DNA from: Anastatus disparis | Taxonomy: Eukaryota; Arthropoda; Insecta; Hymenoptera; Eupelmidae | Reading direction: 5' to 3' | Assembly (NCBI GenBank): GCA_017163975.1 | Contig: JAFFSR010000221.1 | Span: 6,572,001-6,636,000, forward strand | DNA: 64,000 nt | Shown: positions 13,361-27,600 of the stretch, piece by piece | How the letters are laid out: each line of letters begins with the position of its first letter | Position numbering within the stretch: position 1 is the first letter of the stretch | Program-made: the position numbers and the translations under genes | The notes under the pieces: generated by a model | What the model saw: only the letters and a program-made list of their open reading frames with translations | Told to the model about the DNA's origin: nothing | The model's database searches: none

Positions 13361-15536
13361 ACTATTATATTAATTATCGAGATAGTGGATAGACGATGAT
13401 TTCATTGGCTGATAATTGACAGGTAGTAGAGTATCATTTTACTATTTGTTAATTTTAAAGCCAAAGAAACATTTAATTTTCAATTCGGTTTTTTAGTTAA
13501 TAATAAAGTCGACGAGAATATCTTTAATGAGTTTTCTAAAATGTTTAATTTACGAACAAGATATACGACATTATGAAATATTCATTTATTTTGTAAAATA
13601 TAAACGACTTATTACACACTAAATGGATACCTTTATGCATTACATTACATATTTATGATGCCCCTGATAATCATAGATAAAAGCTATCAAAAAACTTGTA
13701 AAAAAGAGATGTAATTTTAAAATCACACAGTTCGATTGCTTTCACACTATGGCACGTGTCTGAATTTGAGTAAAAAATAAATTAAAAGATTGAAGATAGG
13801 TTCATTCAACACTATATCTTTCATCCAATTTTAAGTTATAATCAATGTTTCACCTTACGTCGGCTGAAACATCCCAAGTCTGTATTCTCCACTTTCTTGT
13901 TTTCCTTTTTTTTTCTCGCATCATAAATTTCGAAATGAACCTACAGTAATCTGAAGAGCGACTTTGATAAATCTTATCTTATTTCTCAAAGTCAAATCTT
14001 TTTCCTGTCCAGAGAATTCGAAAAAAAGTATCCACGTTATAGGAGAAAATAAATAATAAATGTTACATCAAAGCGTGAAATTAATTAGATTCTAAGGATT
14101 AAATATAAATCCCAATTGAATATCATTATAAAAACAGCTTTTTATAAATATAATATAGAAGTTATTTGAATTGAAATATTAGGTTTAAAAATTTACTATA
14201 AATGCATATTTAAAAATAACAAGAGTATTTTCAAGCTAAATAACTTATTAATTCTAATTTTTCACTTCTCATTGCATATTATTATTTAAAAAAAGGATTT
14301 CTATCAAATAAAAACAGATAAATTTAATTTTTTACAAAATTGCTTATTTATATTCTTTACATTAAATATTTTGTTTGGGAGTACTATTCATTCTAACTGC
14401 TTTTATTTTTTATTCTTATTTGGATTTCACAAAGCTTTTATTTACGTTTATTTGCGTTTACACGATTATCTACTTTTGTTAATAAAATTATTCAAAAAGG
14501 TCTTTTGTCTCAGAAACGTAACGTAAATAATTTATCTCAATTTTCATTAATGCACTTTGAATATAATACTAAAAAATATCTGTTTTATATTATGTTTATA
14601 ACAATAACCTGATTCTTTTTATACTTGCATACAAAATACTATTAGCTCTTATTTTTATTCATCCTTTTTTCCTTTATTGATTACCTTTTTTTTTGAAATT
14701 TAATATTTATAAAAGCAACTATGCTCCAAGGCTACTTACAAGAAAAGGCAGTACATGTATATTTAAATGTGCCCTTTTGGACATCTAGGTATATTGACCA
14801 TGTTTCAAGACGTAAGAGAGTTTTATAAAGCTCGAAAAAGGCTCGTGTTCACTTTTTTATATATATGTGTGTGTGTGTTAAAGGTATATATTTGCCAAAG
14901 GAAATTTTTCAAAAGAGTTGGAAAAAATGAAAGATTTGAAAAACCTTCATTTTTTGCTTTCAAAGTAGATTTAGAACTTTATGTTACATGAAAACTGTTA
15001 AATGCTGCGCTAGCGTATGCATAAGTACTTGCAAGTAGTAAGAAGCCAACAGCAAAAGTTCCTAATAAGCATCATTAAAGTTGTAAATAGAAATGAATCT
15101 AAGAACATGAATTTGCAAATATCTATGCAAAAAAGTTCATAAAGATTTAGTATTATAAAAAAGCGTCAAGGGAAATCATATGATATTAGTGTAGTTCTTT
15201 AAAAAATTCTTTTAAATTTCTCTGAACATCATTTCACATTTTTATATACATATTTTTTTTACAAAATGAAAAATTAAAAAAAAAATTTTTAATTTATTAT
15301 ATAATGAAAAATTGAGATATTGCAGATGAGGCGCTTTTAACATTATGTAATTTAAAAACTCGTTTTAGTTTCAAAAGACATAAAGTCAATTATTTTAACT
15401 AACTTTAGAACGAATTAAAGTATAATGAAAAAATAATTACAAAAAGTTTTATAGTAATTTGTTTTTAGTGTAGTATTTAGAAATAATTACTTTTCTAACA
15501 AACTAAAAACGTTTCTTCTTTCTTTAATAATTTCAG

Positions 15537-15643
15537 AGCTGCTTTGCTATATCGTACAGAAGAGAAAATCAACGACAGTATGAATTGAAGTCGGCCACAG
15601 AGGCAGACTGCAAAATGTGGATCGATGCTATACGAGAAGCCAG
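15537..15643 (+). CDS. RASGRF: RASGRF exon a: C-terminal part of PH1 domain
   Basis: Acceptor TTTCAG at 15531-15536, donor GTAACT at 15644. Encodes [20 protein letters not shown] and then a helix ending MWIDAIREA, the last strands and the C-terminal helix with the invariant Trp of a PH domain. Only one of the three frames is open across the exon, and it enters at phase 0 and leaves at phase 2, matching the next exon. This is the 5'-most exon I can recognise. Confidence 0.9.
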
Positions 15644-18600
15644 GTAACTACTATTTCATGTGCTACTTTACTCTTCTTCTTATTTATCATCTCATCTCTT
15701 TCATTTTTCTTTTCACCGTTTTCTTCTTCTTCCTTTTTTTTCTGATCTCATATGCTTATCCTGGGAGAATTTATGTGAATTCGTTATTTCTTAAATAAAT
15801 TTGATATCAATACGCTTATAAGCACGTTTTACTTGATGAAAAGGTTGATAAATGTATCACATGACGCTTTCAACGCTTTAAGTTACTGGAACATATATAA
15901 AGTTATGTATAATCTTGTGAATTACACTACAAATAATTTTAACTTACCATTTGGTTATTCAAACATAATTTACTGCCGCTCTATGGATTACTTTTATTTT
16001 CAAGCGTAACTTATTGGAATTTCATGCTTTTAATTATGCAATGATTAAAAAGTGTATTCTATATTGCAATTGATTTTAAGCTATTTAATAAATTTATAAA
16101 TTATGATTCATTTGTCCATTTTTATGGGAATTATTAAATTCTTAGTAACACATTTTAAAAGAGTTTGTAATTAGTGAGTTTCATAAGTTGGTTATTGGTA
16201 ATCAATAAATTCATTATTATGCGCATGAAAAATATTTGTATACTCAAGTATTATAATCTTGTACAAAAAGAAAAACGAACGCACACCGCAAAAATATCTT
16301 TTTACAGAAATTTTCATCTTTAATATTGCGTGACTTGCATAGTATAACAATATAGTGTCCTTTTCCAGTAGCACCACTTTCGATAGTACCACTTGCTCAA
16401 TTTTACGTTTGAGTGCTATCCTTTCCACCACATAAACCCGTGAAGGATAAGATTTCAACAATATAAATAATATATGACAAATAGCTTTTGCTACATCATA
16501 TGTAAATAATATAAAGACTACTATATCAACGGTCAAGATGAAATTTATAGAAGAAACGTCATTTCGTATTTGTTTGATAAAATTATTTAATTTTAAATAA
16601 AAAACAAATGCTCATATTTTCACATAGCACTCATATAGTGCTCACATGCTCGTATACACACATTCATGCATTACTTCAAAGGAATTAATGTCTCATTTTA
16701 TTCCTGCTATTATTTCTATTGATATTTAAATAAATAGACTATCCATTTCCAAATAAGTTTCACTTCTCGAGCTAAAAAAGCGGTCATTATTGTTGAGCTT
16801 GAGATGAACACTTTTATGTATTTAATAATATGGTATATGACTTTATTTCATATTAAATATGACATTTCCGAATCATGAATTTTATATGATTTATAAAATT
16901 GATTTATGAAGTACATTATTATATTATATACATTATTCCATTATTTATTTCGAAGTTTTCATAAAAATTATAATTTTTTCAATTTCCGTATTTTTTTTGG
17001 TTTTAATACAAACCGTATTATCAAGTTTAATTTTAATTTGATTATTATTAATTCTGAAAAATGTCATCTTTAACGGTTACAATGTGCCTAGATGAGTATA
17101 TAATATATTTATCTCAAATATGAAAGGCTTGAATTTATTACAATCACGTGTCCATCTTTTTTTTTACGATGGTTAAACTTCTACTAATACGAGTTTGATA
17201 CTATTAAGAAAAAGCGCTGTATATGTTTATTAAGAAATAAACACATAAAGTTATATATTTATCTAGAAATATTAAAAAAAAACTTCTCTGATTTTTTAAA
17301 TGATAACATATTCAATTGACCAAGAACTAAATATAGTTTTTATTTTTAAATATATAAATTAAGAAATTAAATTTCATATTAATAATATCCATATTAAGTT
17401 TTCAAGAATGTTAATACATATTATAAAATTATTCAGTTGAAATTCCAATGAAAATAATTGAAATTGTTGATGTTGCAAATAAAAGCGATTATGATAAGAA
17501 TTTAAAAAATGCATTTATTGCTTTAAATTTAGTATTAAATGAAGTCTGATAGGCATTTATTAAAATTAATAAAGATGAATTCGTGATTTTTTATATTTAG
17601 AGCATACTAAATTTAGAACGCGTAAAATATAAAATTTAATAAAATTTTTATTTATTTTATAAAGAAATGATATTTTTCAAACTGTATATTAAAAATGTAG
17701 ATTTACTATCAATCTGTTCTTTTTATAGGCTTATCTTTGTAGATTTTAATTTTTGTCAATAATAAAAAAAAATGAAAAAAATTTTGAGACATGAACCCAT
17801 TTTATCTTGATTTTGTAGCTTTTAAATACATAAAAAATGTGGTTACTCATTTTACAAAATGACTACTTTTTTGACGCATATTTACATGTAAATCTATATA
17901 AGCTAATTATGTAATTAAATTGAAAATTCTCGACGAAATTTAAAATTACTTTATCAAATATGATTCTCCAAAACAAATCTTTCGGAATAATGAATTTGTG
18001 GCATAAAGTTTATGTTAAGAATGTCCTTATATACTCAATTTATGCTTTAATAAGAAAATAAAAAATTCATCAAAAATATTTTCATGTGATTTTACTCCAT
18101 TATCTGCATATTTGCACACTGAATATAAAATTATAAAATATTTCAATATTTAATAGCGCATACAAATAAAAAAAATTGATAATTTTATTTGAAACATAAA
18201 ATAAAAGCAAAATATTTTTAAGTTGATTTGTTTAGTAAAGTATAATCAAAATTTCAACTATTTTTGCCTTTGAAAGTTAAGCAGATAAAATGTGAAACCA
18301 TGTAAATACTTAAGTACTTTTGCTAATCATGATCCATGTAACAAAATTTTAAGAGTATTTTATAATATGATCAAATATCAATTACCTAATGAAACTTTTT
18401 AAAATTATCAGAAATCCTTAAATGTAGAATAAAAACCAATTTTATTCTGATGAATTTACATTGAAAAATTAAATTTTGTTTAATGTATCAATATTTTTTA
18501 TAATGTTTATTTTAGCTTCAATAAAATGCTCCTGCAAAAAGAGGAACTTGAGCAGAAGCATCTACATCTGTTACAAATAGTTGAAAGTGAGAAAACAGCA

Positions 18601-21600
18601 AAATGGCAATATACTCAACAATGTGAAGAGCTTACTTCCGAAATCAAGAAATTAAGGGCTGAGGTATGTTGACGTGATTTTCTTATAAAATATCGAATAT
18701 TTACATACATAAGCTATTTAAGAAAAATCTTTTTTTTACCAAATTGTATAATCAAGAAATTTTAAATATTATTTACTTTAGCTTTGCGTATTGATTTAAA
18801 AATAATAGTCATTATTTTGCAAAACTTATTTTAGCAATATACGTATATTTAACACATTAATTGCTACTGTTCCATATACTGCTCTTGAATTTTTTTCTAT
18901 GAAAATTAATGTACGATACATAGTACATGATATTTTAAAACATCATTCATAAAGATTTTTTAAGAAGATTGTTTTCAAAATAATATTTTCTTAAATATAA
19001 CCTTTATCAAATTGTAAAAAATTATGATGATTCTATAATTTACTAAGACAACATAAAGCATTTTTATATAATGTATTTCATGAGATAAATTATTCATTAA
19101 ACTACTTATACTATAAAATTGTATACTTACTTTCTGTATAATTACGTGTTTTTTTACTATTATCAGAGTTAAAAATTCCACAACATTGTGTGCGTATTTA
19201 AACAACTGAAAAACATTTAAAATTCTCTGAGAAAGTTTTCATTTACTTTTGAAATTAGTTTTCATTTATTTTTCAAACTAGTTTCTAAATGAAAAGAAAA
19301 TTTGTTACTTTAAATTTTGCTTTGTACTGCAAAGTACACATAAACAAACGGAGAGCAGGGAGCAATTTTTACAAATTATTTTTATCCTTTTATCTTTTTT
19401 AAACAGAAATTTTACCCGAGTGCAAAAACTTTTTGTGTAATTATCCACAATCTTTAAATTATGAAATTTGCACAACACTTTCTAAAACTTATTATAAAGA
19501 AACTATATCAACATTTTCTTTCGTCCAACGAAAAGTTCACAAAGACTGTATCATTAACGAAATCATAAAAACCAAAAGATAAAATATGAGAATTCAAACT
19601 CATTAGCAAAGTTACAATAGTTAAAAGATAATGTATGACAATTCTAACTCGCGAATTTGCTAACTTGGAAATTCGAGCACTTTCGAATTTTAGTACAGAG
19701 GAATTTGATCATCGAGATATTTGAACATTTATAAAATATTGATATAGCTTCTTCACTTGCACCAACTAATTGAGTAGATGAGTAGACTATTTTAAACATG
19801 GAAATAATAGATTTACATTTAATATAAGCCGGGGTCCTCGCTTTAGTTGAATAATAAGTTATCTCACTCATTATCGATAATTTTTTATAACTTATCATAT
19901 GCAGTATTAGATTGGATTGTCAGTGAGACAAAGTGAAAAGGACTTTGAATCTCAGTAACAAAAGCAAAAACGATAACTGTTAACAATAACTAATGGTTAT
20001 TGATTAAAAGCTTTTGCCAGAGGTAATCTATGACGTATTACATATTCTATGACGTATTATCCAAAGGTGCTTTCATCATCATCACCGCTATAGATTAAAT
20101 GTAATTATAGTTTCATGTAAGCGCTTACTGTGAAATAAAACTATATTTACGAGTTTATCATAAAAGAGTTGAATCGATGTGTGCAGAGCTTTTTGAATTG
20201 CTATAAAAAAGAACTCTTTACCCAGTTGAAGCGACTTATTCTGTTTGGCTTTGCTATAGCTAAACGGATCACAGCATGCATTTTATGTTGTATGAGAAGG
20301 AGGGTGTTATTGTGAACGAGCTATAAACTATATATTTAACTTTCTTAGATAAATAGATTCCGCATATTAGAAAATCTATTCGTTTCAGTGAGTAGAGCAA
20401 AGATTTCAGAAATGTCGCGGTATTAAAGAGAACTATGTTTAAATTTCCATGTGACTAAATTCGTCTAAAATATTTGTATCCTAATATGATCAATACACGA
20501 TAATAAATAAAATAATAATATAAAAGCTTAATAAAATCAAATTTTAACCAACTATTGAAAATGTTATTTTTCTTATTGAACTTTTGAATAATTACATGAT
20601 AAAATGAATAATAAACACATTACAAATAGTTTTAAAAATGATATTTTGCTAAAAAAATTTTTCATTGATTATTTTAAATTTCCACTTTATAATGACATAT
20701 ATCAAATTTTTGTATTAACTTAAATGTACAACGTAAAAGCTGATGATGTAAATTCACGGCATTCTCGCATTGTGTAGACTGATGTAACTTTCTTGTAAGA
20801 GAAACTTCATTACAATTGTGCAGAATACCGTATTCAAATGGATTTAATTGTTACAAAGTACTTCTAACTGTACAAGTCTATTAAAGGTTTCGAGGCATGA
20901 ACTAACGAATTGATTCATATCATTGGCTATTATTTTGTCATTCAGTTGTTTATTCTTACCTTTTGAAAGTTAATAAATTGTATGGATTTAAATAGTTTAG
21001 CAGAAGTTAACTATTATATAGTTAAATTGTAATTAAAAATTGAAACTTACGGAAGTAAAAATGGAAATAAAATGTAAATTGTGCGTGCAGTGTAGTGTGT
21101 TGTGCATAAAAAAATAATCGATTTCATGACAGATGCAAATATAACTTTTTTTTTTACTTTATTTAACGTCGCTGCATTTATGCTATTATTACAATGCTCA
21201 TTAGCGATGAAGGTCGTCAATGTGTTTATGAACAGAGCACATGTTACGAACAGTGGTGCTTGTATCAATAAAGCCGCCGAGAGCGGGATTCGAACTCAGG
21301 ACCCCGAGATTACGAGTCCATCGCTCTACCGACTGAGCCATTGAGACCTCTTACAATTTACATTTATTTATTTATGAAATACGGTTTTCTTTAATCAAGT
21401 AGTAAAAGTAGGCATAAAGTGCAAAAGTTATGAATTAAATTTTTTCATTCAATATTCCTTAAACAATTTATTCACACGTAATAAACAAAAAAATTCATTT
21501 TTCGCAAAATAATATAAATTTTATTTTTAAGTCTATTTACTTACAATGTTTCTTTTTTGCTATAGGATTCAAGCAAATATTAAATAAAGAAGATTATTTT

Positions 21601-24600
21601 TCTATTTACTTTGATGAAATGCACTTGTTTATTTTCTTTTAAAAGCTTAAGGAGCTTCTTTTTCCCTCAAAGTTAAAAGTCACTTATCTTTTGTTACTAG
21701 TTATGCGCTTTAAAGAAGGAACTTAGACCAAGTGTAACGAGCGCCTATAGCAGAGCAAACTTTCAAAGAACTTTGTCACAAACCATCGGTTGCGGTAACC
21801 CTCTGGGCTTGTCAACAATATGCGGTCCAGGAAGTCATATAGGGGATGTTCGCTCTCCATTATCTGACTTCAAGGGTATATCTGAAAGCAGCGCCGAGAT
21901 GCAAAAGATAAAGAAAGTTCAAAGTTTTTTCAGAGGCTGGTTGTGCAGACGTCGCTGGAAACAAATCGTCGAACAGTATATCAAAAGCCCTCATGCTGAA
22001 AGTATGCGAAAAAGAAATAGGTAAATTGATTTATCAATGTTTCTTTTCTTTTTTTCTTTTGTCAAAGTTAAACTCCAAAGACGTAAACAGAATTTAAAAG
22101 AAGAAGCTTTTATGAGACTTGTTTCTTTCAAGTTTCTTCTGAAACTCTTAAGTTATGCATTCTATTTTTTTACTTGTAGTTTGAGTTTGTTGAGTTATAG
22201 GCTACTAGTGGATTCTCATGCATGAATAATACAAATATATATATATATATAAATTTACGTTAATGTTTTATGATAATTTTACGAGAAAATGTTATTTTAT
22301 GTCAAGATTCTAAATTTTCAATAAAAATTTATTTAAATAATAATAATAATTAACATGAGATTAAGTGATTATTTATGACAGTAAAGCAGAGATTTAATTA
22401 TCAGATACTCGGTGTGTAATTGATAATTAAATAATAAATGTAGTTACGAGTTATGCAATGTTTAATTCAGAATTAAAAATTATTTAAAAATTGAAAGCCG
22501 ATTAAATTAAAAATCGTAATATAGTTCTTGATAACTTAAATTTTAATTAATAACGGAAATTTAGTTAAGAATTAATAAGTGAAATTTAGTTTTCAATTAC
22601 TTTTATTTTAATTCATAATTATAATTTAATCATTTATTATTTTTCAAACTAATAATTATCGATTCAGAGGCAATTACATTTAGAAGAAGAAATTTCAAAA
22701 ATTCTTTTTTGGGGTTATGCTTGTAGGGTAATTATCCAGAACCCTGATAAATTTCGTAATTTAATAACGTTAATTTAATAATTTTAGATTCGAAAATTGT
22801 ATTCACATTATTTATATAAAAATAATATACGAGATATAACGTTAAATGAAAATTCAATTTAAGAAAATTTAATTTCATATTTCATAACTAATTAACGTAT
22901 CGCCATTTATTACAAACATTGTAATTAAAAAATCAATTTTGTAGTATTGTGTGAAGTGTACATTATATTATTAATTTAAATAATGCATATTCAATGCATT
23001 ATTCTTTATTTATAAACGATAAACGAAGAATTACTGTTATTATTACTTACTATGCTACTGTAAAAATAAACAGAAATTTATTGTAAGGAAAATTTGTTTT
23101 CATATACTTGAGAAAATCAATAAATAAATAAAAAGAAAAAACAAACAGCTTTCTACGCTCACATTTTATGGTGAAGTAAAGTGAGTTGTTTTTATATGTT
23201 AACATGTACATAAACACAATGACTCTATTTAAATTTACATATAAAATGTAATGATATAAAAATAAAGGAAAAAATCAATATAATTATAAATAAGGAATAT
23301 TTATTTTTTTATATCAATTATATTTTTTTTAGTAAAATAGTAATACAAATTTGATAAAACTTTTATATTATATTATATTTTACCTAATTACTAGAATTTG
23401 CGCTGTTGGTATTAATGTTACTAGTATTATTTTGTTAACAATGATGAGAATCAATAGCTGTAAATTGCAAAAAGAACTTATTTTATATTCACAATAAAGA
23501 TGATTTTTTCATTAAAAACAAAGTAATAAACAATTTAAAAATAGATTTTTTATTATAACATTCATTTAACGTTCCATAGCTTGGTATTCCAAATGGTTGA
23601 AGCAGAAGAAGAATATACTGAGCAAATGGAAGTACTAGTGAGCTGCTTTTTAAGGCCATTTAAAATGGCTGCTAGTTCGAAAAAGCCACCTTGCAGCCAC
23701 GAGGATGTCAATAGTATTTTTCTGAATAGCGAGACAGTATTATTTTTACATCAAATTTTCCTCAAGGGTTTAACCTCCCGTATGGAAAGCTGGCCAACTT
23801 TAGTTTTGGGTAAGTGAATGTTTACTTTTATGTTTTTATTTTTTTTCTTTTATTGCTAAGTGAAGCTCGTTTCTATCTAGTTTCGAAATAAAAAGGTATT
23901 TTAGTGCAAATGTTCTTTAAATTTTAGATATTTTTTTGTAAAAGTCTTAAACTAAAAATAATAATTTTTCATTCAAGCATTTCAATACTGACTAGTGTTT
24001 GAAAATTAGTAAAATTCTTTTTAGAGAATAGATTAGAAAATTTCAAATTTAAATAAAAAAAATCACAATCTTAGAATATAATTAGCATTAATAGTAACGA
24101 CCTTAGACTTCTAATTATTATATCAATAATTGGGATAATCCGTTATTTACTTCGTTCATTTTAGTCTAGATGCTAAACTACCTTCAATCTGATTATTATG
24201 AAGTTGAAATGTGAATTAATACATATAAATGTCTACATGTATAAGATTATCTATTTTGCATATCGATCTTTCTAATTTATTTTACCGGATAATTGACTAG
24301 AGCAATATACAATTAGTATGTTACCCATAGTCTAGTGTTTGCAAATAAGCTTAGAAACATTTTAGTACAGTTATATAATAATTAAACCGTATATTCCCTA
24401 TTGAAAATAATGACGTCTTTTAAAGACGTCTTTAAAAGACGTCTTTGGACATGTCTGGATTTGGAACAAAAAAAGACGTCTTTTGAAGACGTCTTTTTTA
24501 TCAATATTTTAAAAATAATACCTACTAAAATGTTTCAAAAAAAAACGTACTTAAGCTAAAGTGTATATACTTGAAGTACGTAATTGAAGTATGTATACTG

Positions 24601-27600
24601 ATTTTCAACTGTAAATAATCACGCAAAATTATAACCTCATATACCTGCATCTCCGAAATTTGGATAAGGGATTGCAAAGTTAAGAAAAACGGCACCTCAC
24701 AGTTAAAAATGTAACTACTGAAAAAATTATTCGAATCGACTATTAATTCTGTCTTTAACTGTTAGGTGGCGTTTTTCTTAATACGCAAACTCCTACGAAA
24801 ATTTTAGTGACTCGGGTATATAAGGTTATAACATTTCCAGTTTGTTCGCTCAAGCTTTTCGGTCTGCAGAGAGCTGATACTTATTTTGTTTCTATATTCC
24901 TAAAGAAAGATACCCTATTAAAAATAATAACCTAATAAAATAATACTTTTTTGGAACATTTTAGTAAGTACTTTTTTAAAAATTTTGTTAAAAAAGACGT
25001 CTTGATTTAAAAGACGTCTTTTAAAGACGTCTTTTTTTGTTCCAAATCCAGACACGTCCAAAGACGTCTTTTGAAGACGTCTTTAAAATACGTCATTATT
25101 TTCAATAGGGTTACTAATTTTGCATTTCAATTTTTTTTCAAGTGTGATCTTGTTGAATGTTAATACTTTCAGTTTATCTGACGAATTGTTAAAAATTTCT
25201 GTAGGTTAGTCTACATATTAAAAATTTTTTTATTATTTTTGATACACTAAATTTAAAAATTACAATTTTTCTCACTTACATACTATTAGTACTGTATTTT
25301 GCAATAATAAACGACATGATTATGTAACAAAATTAGAAAACACAATCACAAGATCAATTCAAATCTCATGTCATGTGACAAGTTATCTATTTTATGACAT
25401 GATTTTGTTATTTAATAAAGTCACCTGACAATATTGCATAATTACTTTCAACAATGACAAATTTATTGGAATTTCATAAAAGCAAATTGTATAGTTGATT
25501 GTCACGCGTATATAGACCAGTACATTTCAGCTTGCATATCGTCCTATTGTTTCTTATTTGTACAAAAAAGCCCGTCACAAAGTAAATTTTGACGAAGTTC
25601 ACGTAAAGGATAGTATACAAAAATGATAAAATATTTTTGTTCTGTTTATTAGTCAATATTATTAGGTATTTAATTTTCTCCAAAGTCTTGATTCAAATTT
25701 ATATTACTTGTTATTTTTATGTAAAAAATTTTATGTACGCTATTGAAATCTAATTATTAACTTTTTCAAACAATTTTTTTGAATTATGTTCTTAATTTTT
25801 TTTTAATTGAAAAAAGTCAGAGAACTTTTCTAAGAATTTGCTTCATAACAATAACATATAGTATAATAACTCCAGAAATATTGATTTATCAAACTTTTTC
25901 TTCGCTTTTAATTAAAATTAAAAAAAAATGAATTTCATTTTTACCAGCTACTAAGTACTAAATTTTCTTTATTCAGATCAAGTTTTATATTATACTTGTA
26001 TTACAATTTATTGAGTTTATACATTCATAATTACATTTATTTTATATTACCTATAATTAAAAATCTCATCTTTACAGCTTCTGCAAATTAAATTGTACGA
26101 AAGAAATACATGAATTTTTCTATCTAGAAAGACTTCTTGAAATATATTCGTAATTTTCAGGCGATTTGTTCGATATGCTGTTACCAATGCTGTCAATTTA
26201 TCAAGAATATGTACGCAATCATCATTACAGCTTGCAAGTGCTCACTGAATGCAAACAGTCGTCGCCTTCGTTCTCGGCACTGCTCACTCGCCTTGAGAAC
26301 AAGACTGCCTGCCACGGCAGGTCCCTCGAGACCTTTCTAACCTACCCTATGCATCAGGTGAATAGAATTTTTTTAATTCAATTAGACTACATAGATATTT
26401 AGTTTGGTTTGTTATACAAAGAAATGATATTATATAAAAAATATGTAAAAATTACACCATCTTTGATTTTTTATGGTTATATTTTTTTTAAATATGTGTA
26501 ATGAAATAAAATCAATTTTTAAAACAGTACTTATTCCCAAAATACGATCGATATGTTTAGTAATTATGTATTAATAATTAACTCTGTAAATTAATTAATA
26601 TAAATAAGTTCGAAGCTTTAATATTATTTAATATATTTAAATTAACATCGTTTATAAATAATTTAGTGTTGTGTTTATTATGTTTCAAAATATTATATTG
26701 AAAAAATGTTTTTTCTTATATTAAAATGCTTTATAAGTTAAATACGATAACTTGATTGACAAATAATGGTAAAACTAATTTTATTTAATTATCAATTCAT
26801 ATTTTGATAAATTACATAAAAATGTTACGGAATACCACTGGCAAGTGTGAAATTTCACGCATAAAGCAAACATAAGCTCTCACTCATACTGCTCTAATTA
26901 TTCACATTATTGCAAATAGGTCGGGCTAATTATTAATGAATACATTTCATCAATGCACGATTATTGTGTAGCTGTCAATACGAATCAAAAGCTTTGTTTG
27001 CTGAGTCAAAACTAAAATAACTTCCTAAATTATACTAAGTATTCAGTCGTTTGTTTTAATTCCTTAAAATATATATTCCAGAAATTAAAAAAAACCTTCG
27101 ATCTTGATGATATGTAAAATGACTTATCTCTCTTTTTAGTTTAATGAAAACATTATCTTTGTTGGGAAAATTAAAATGATTGAATTGAAGAAGTTTTAAT
27201 AAACAGGATGAAAATTTTGAGCTCGTTACGCGTATTGAATACTTCTAGAAAATGACAAACGTTAAAAAGTTTTAAGTAGCACTTTTTTATAGATATCTAC
27301 AATTTTTTTTTCAATTTATGATTTAAGAAAGTGTCATATCTTTTGTCCTTGTCTTTAATTATTAATACAAAAACTTTTTATTGCAATAAAAAGTAAAGAG
27401 TTGTATTCTTGAGATATATAGGGAAAAATTTTGATTTATATAAGTTCCAAAAAAGTTGGAATTACTGAGATATAATAAATTTTATTAATTTAATACTATT
27501 AAATCTTTGGTCATCATGAAATAAAAATTAAAATATTCAAATGTTATTTATAATGAGGTGATTTTCATGTCAGTTCCTTGAAATCCTAAGTTGTTATTGA

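Larger units (their letters stand above)
1..15536. other. Non-coding: upstream flank or 5' intron of RASGRF
   Basis: Apart from the repeats listed separately I find no exon-like sequence here. Open frames are short, lack conserved motifs, and several are produced by the SINE copies or the 20-bp minisatellite. I looked for the missing first part of the PH1 domain (a strand-rich segment with a WxxxxF(A/V)L core) and saw none. If the gene starts upstream of the window, all of this is one intron longer than 15.5 kb. A GC-richer patch at 12720-12900 (two copies of a CCGAAAGTYTCAC-like motif) is unexplained. Confidence 0.6.

Noticed and set aside
16192..16536. 114-codon minus-strand open frame in intron a-b
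   Set aside because: No recognisable motif or family and the composition equals that of the intron.
21102..21344. Open frames across SINE copies (also 256-453, 11560-11837)
   Set aside because: They read through the tRNA-like head and body of the SINE and have no independent support.
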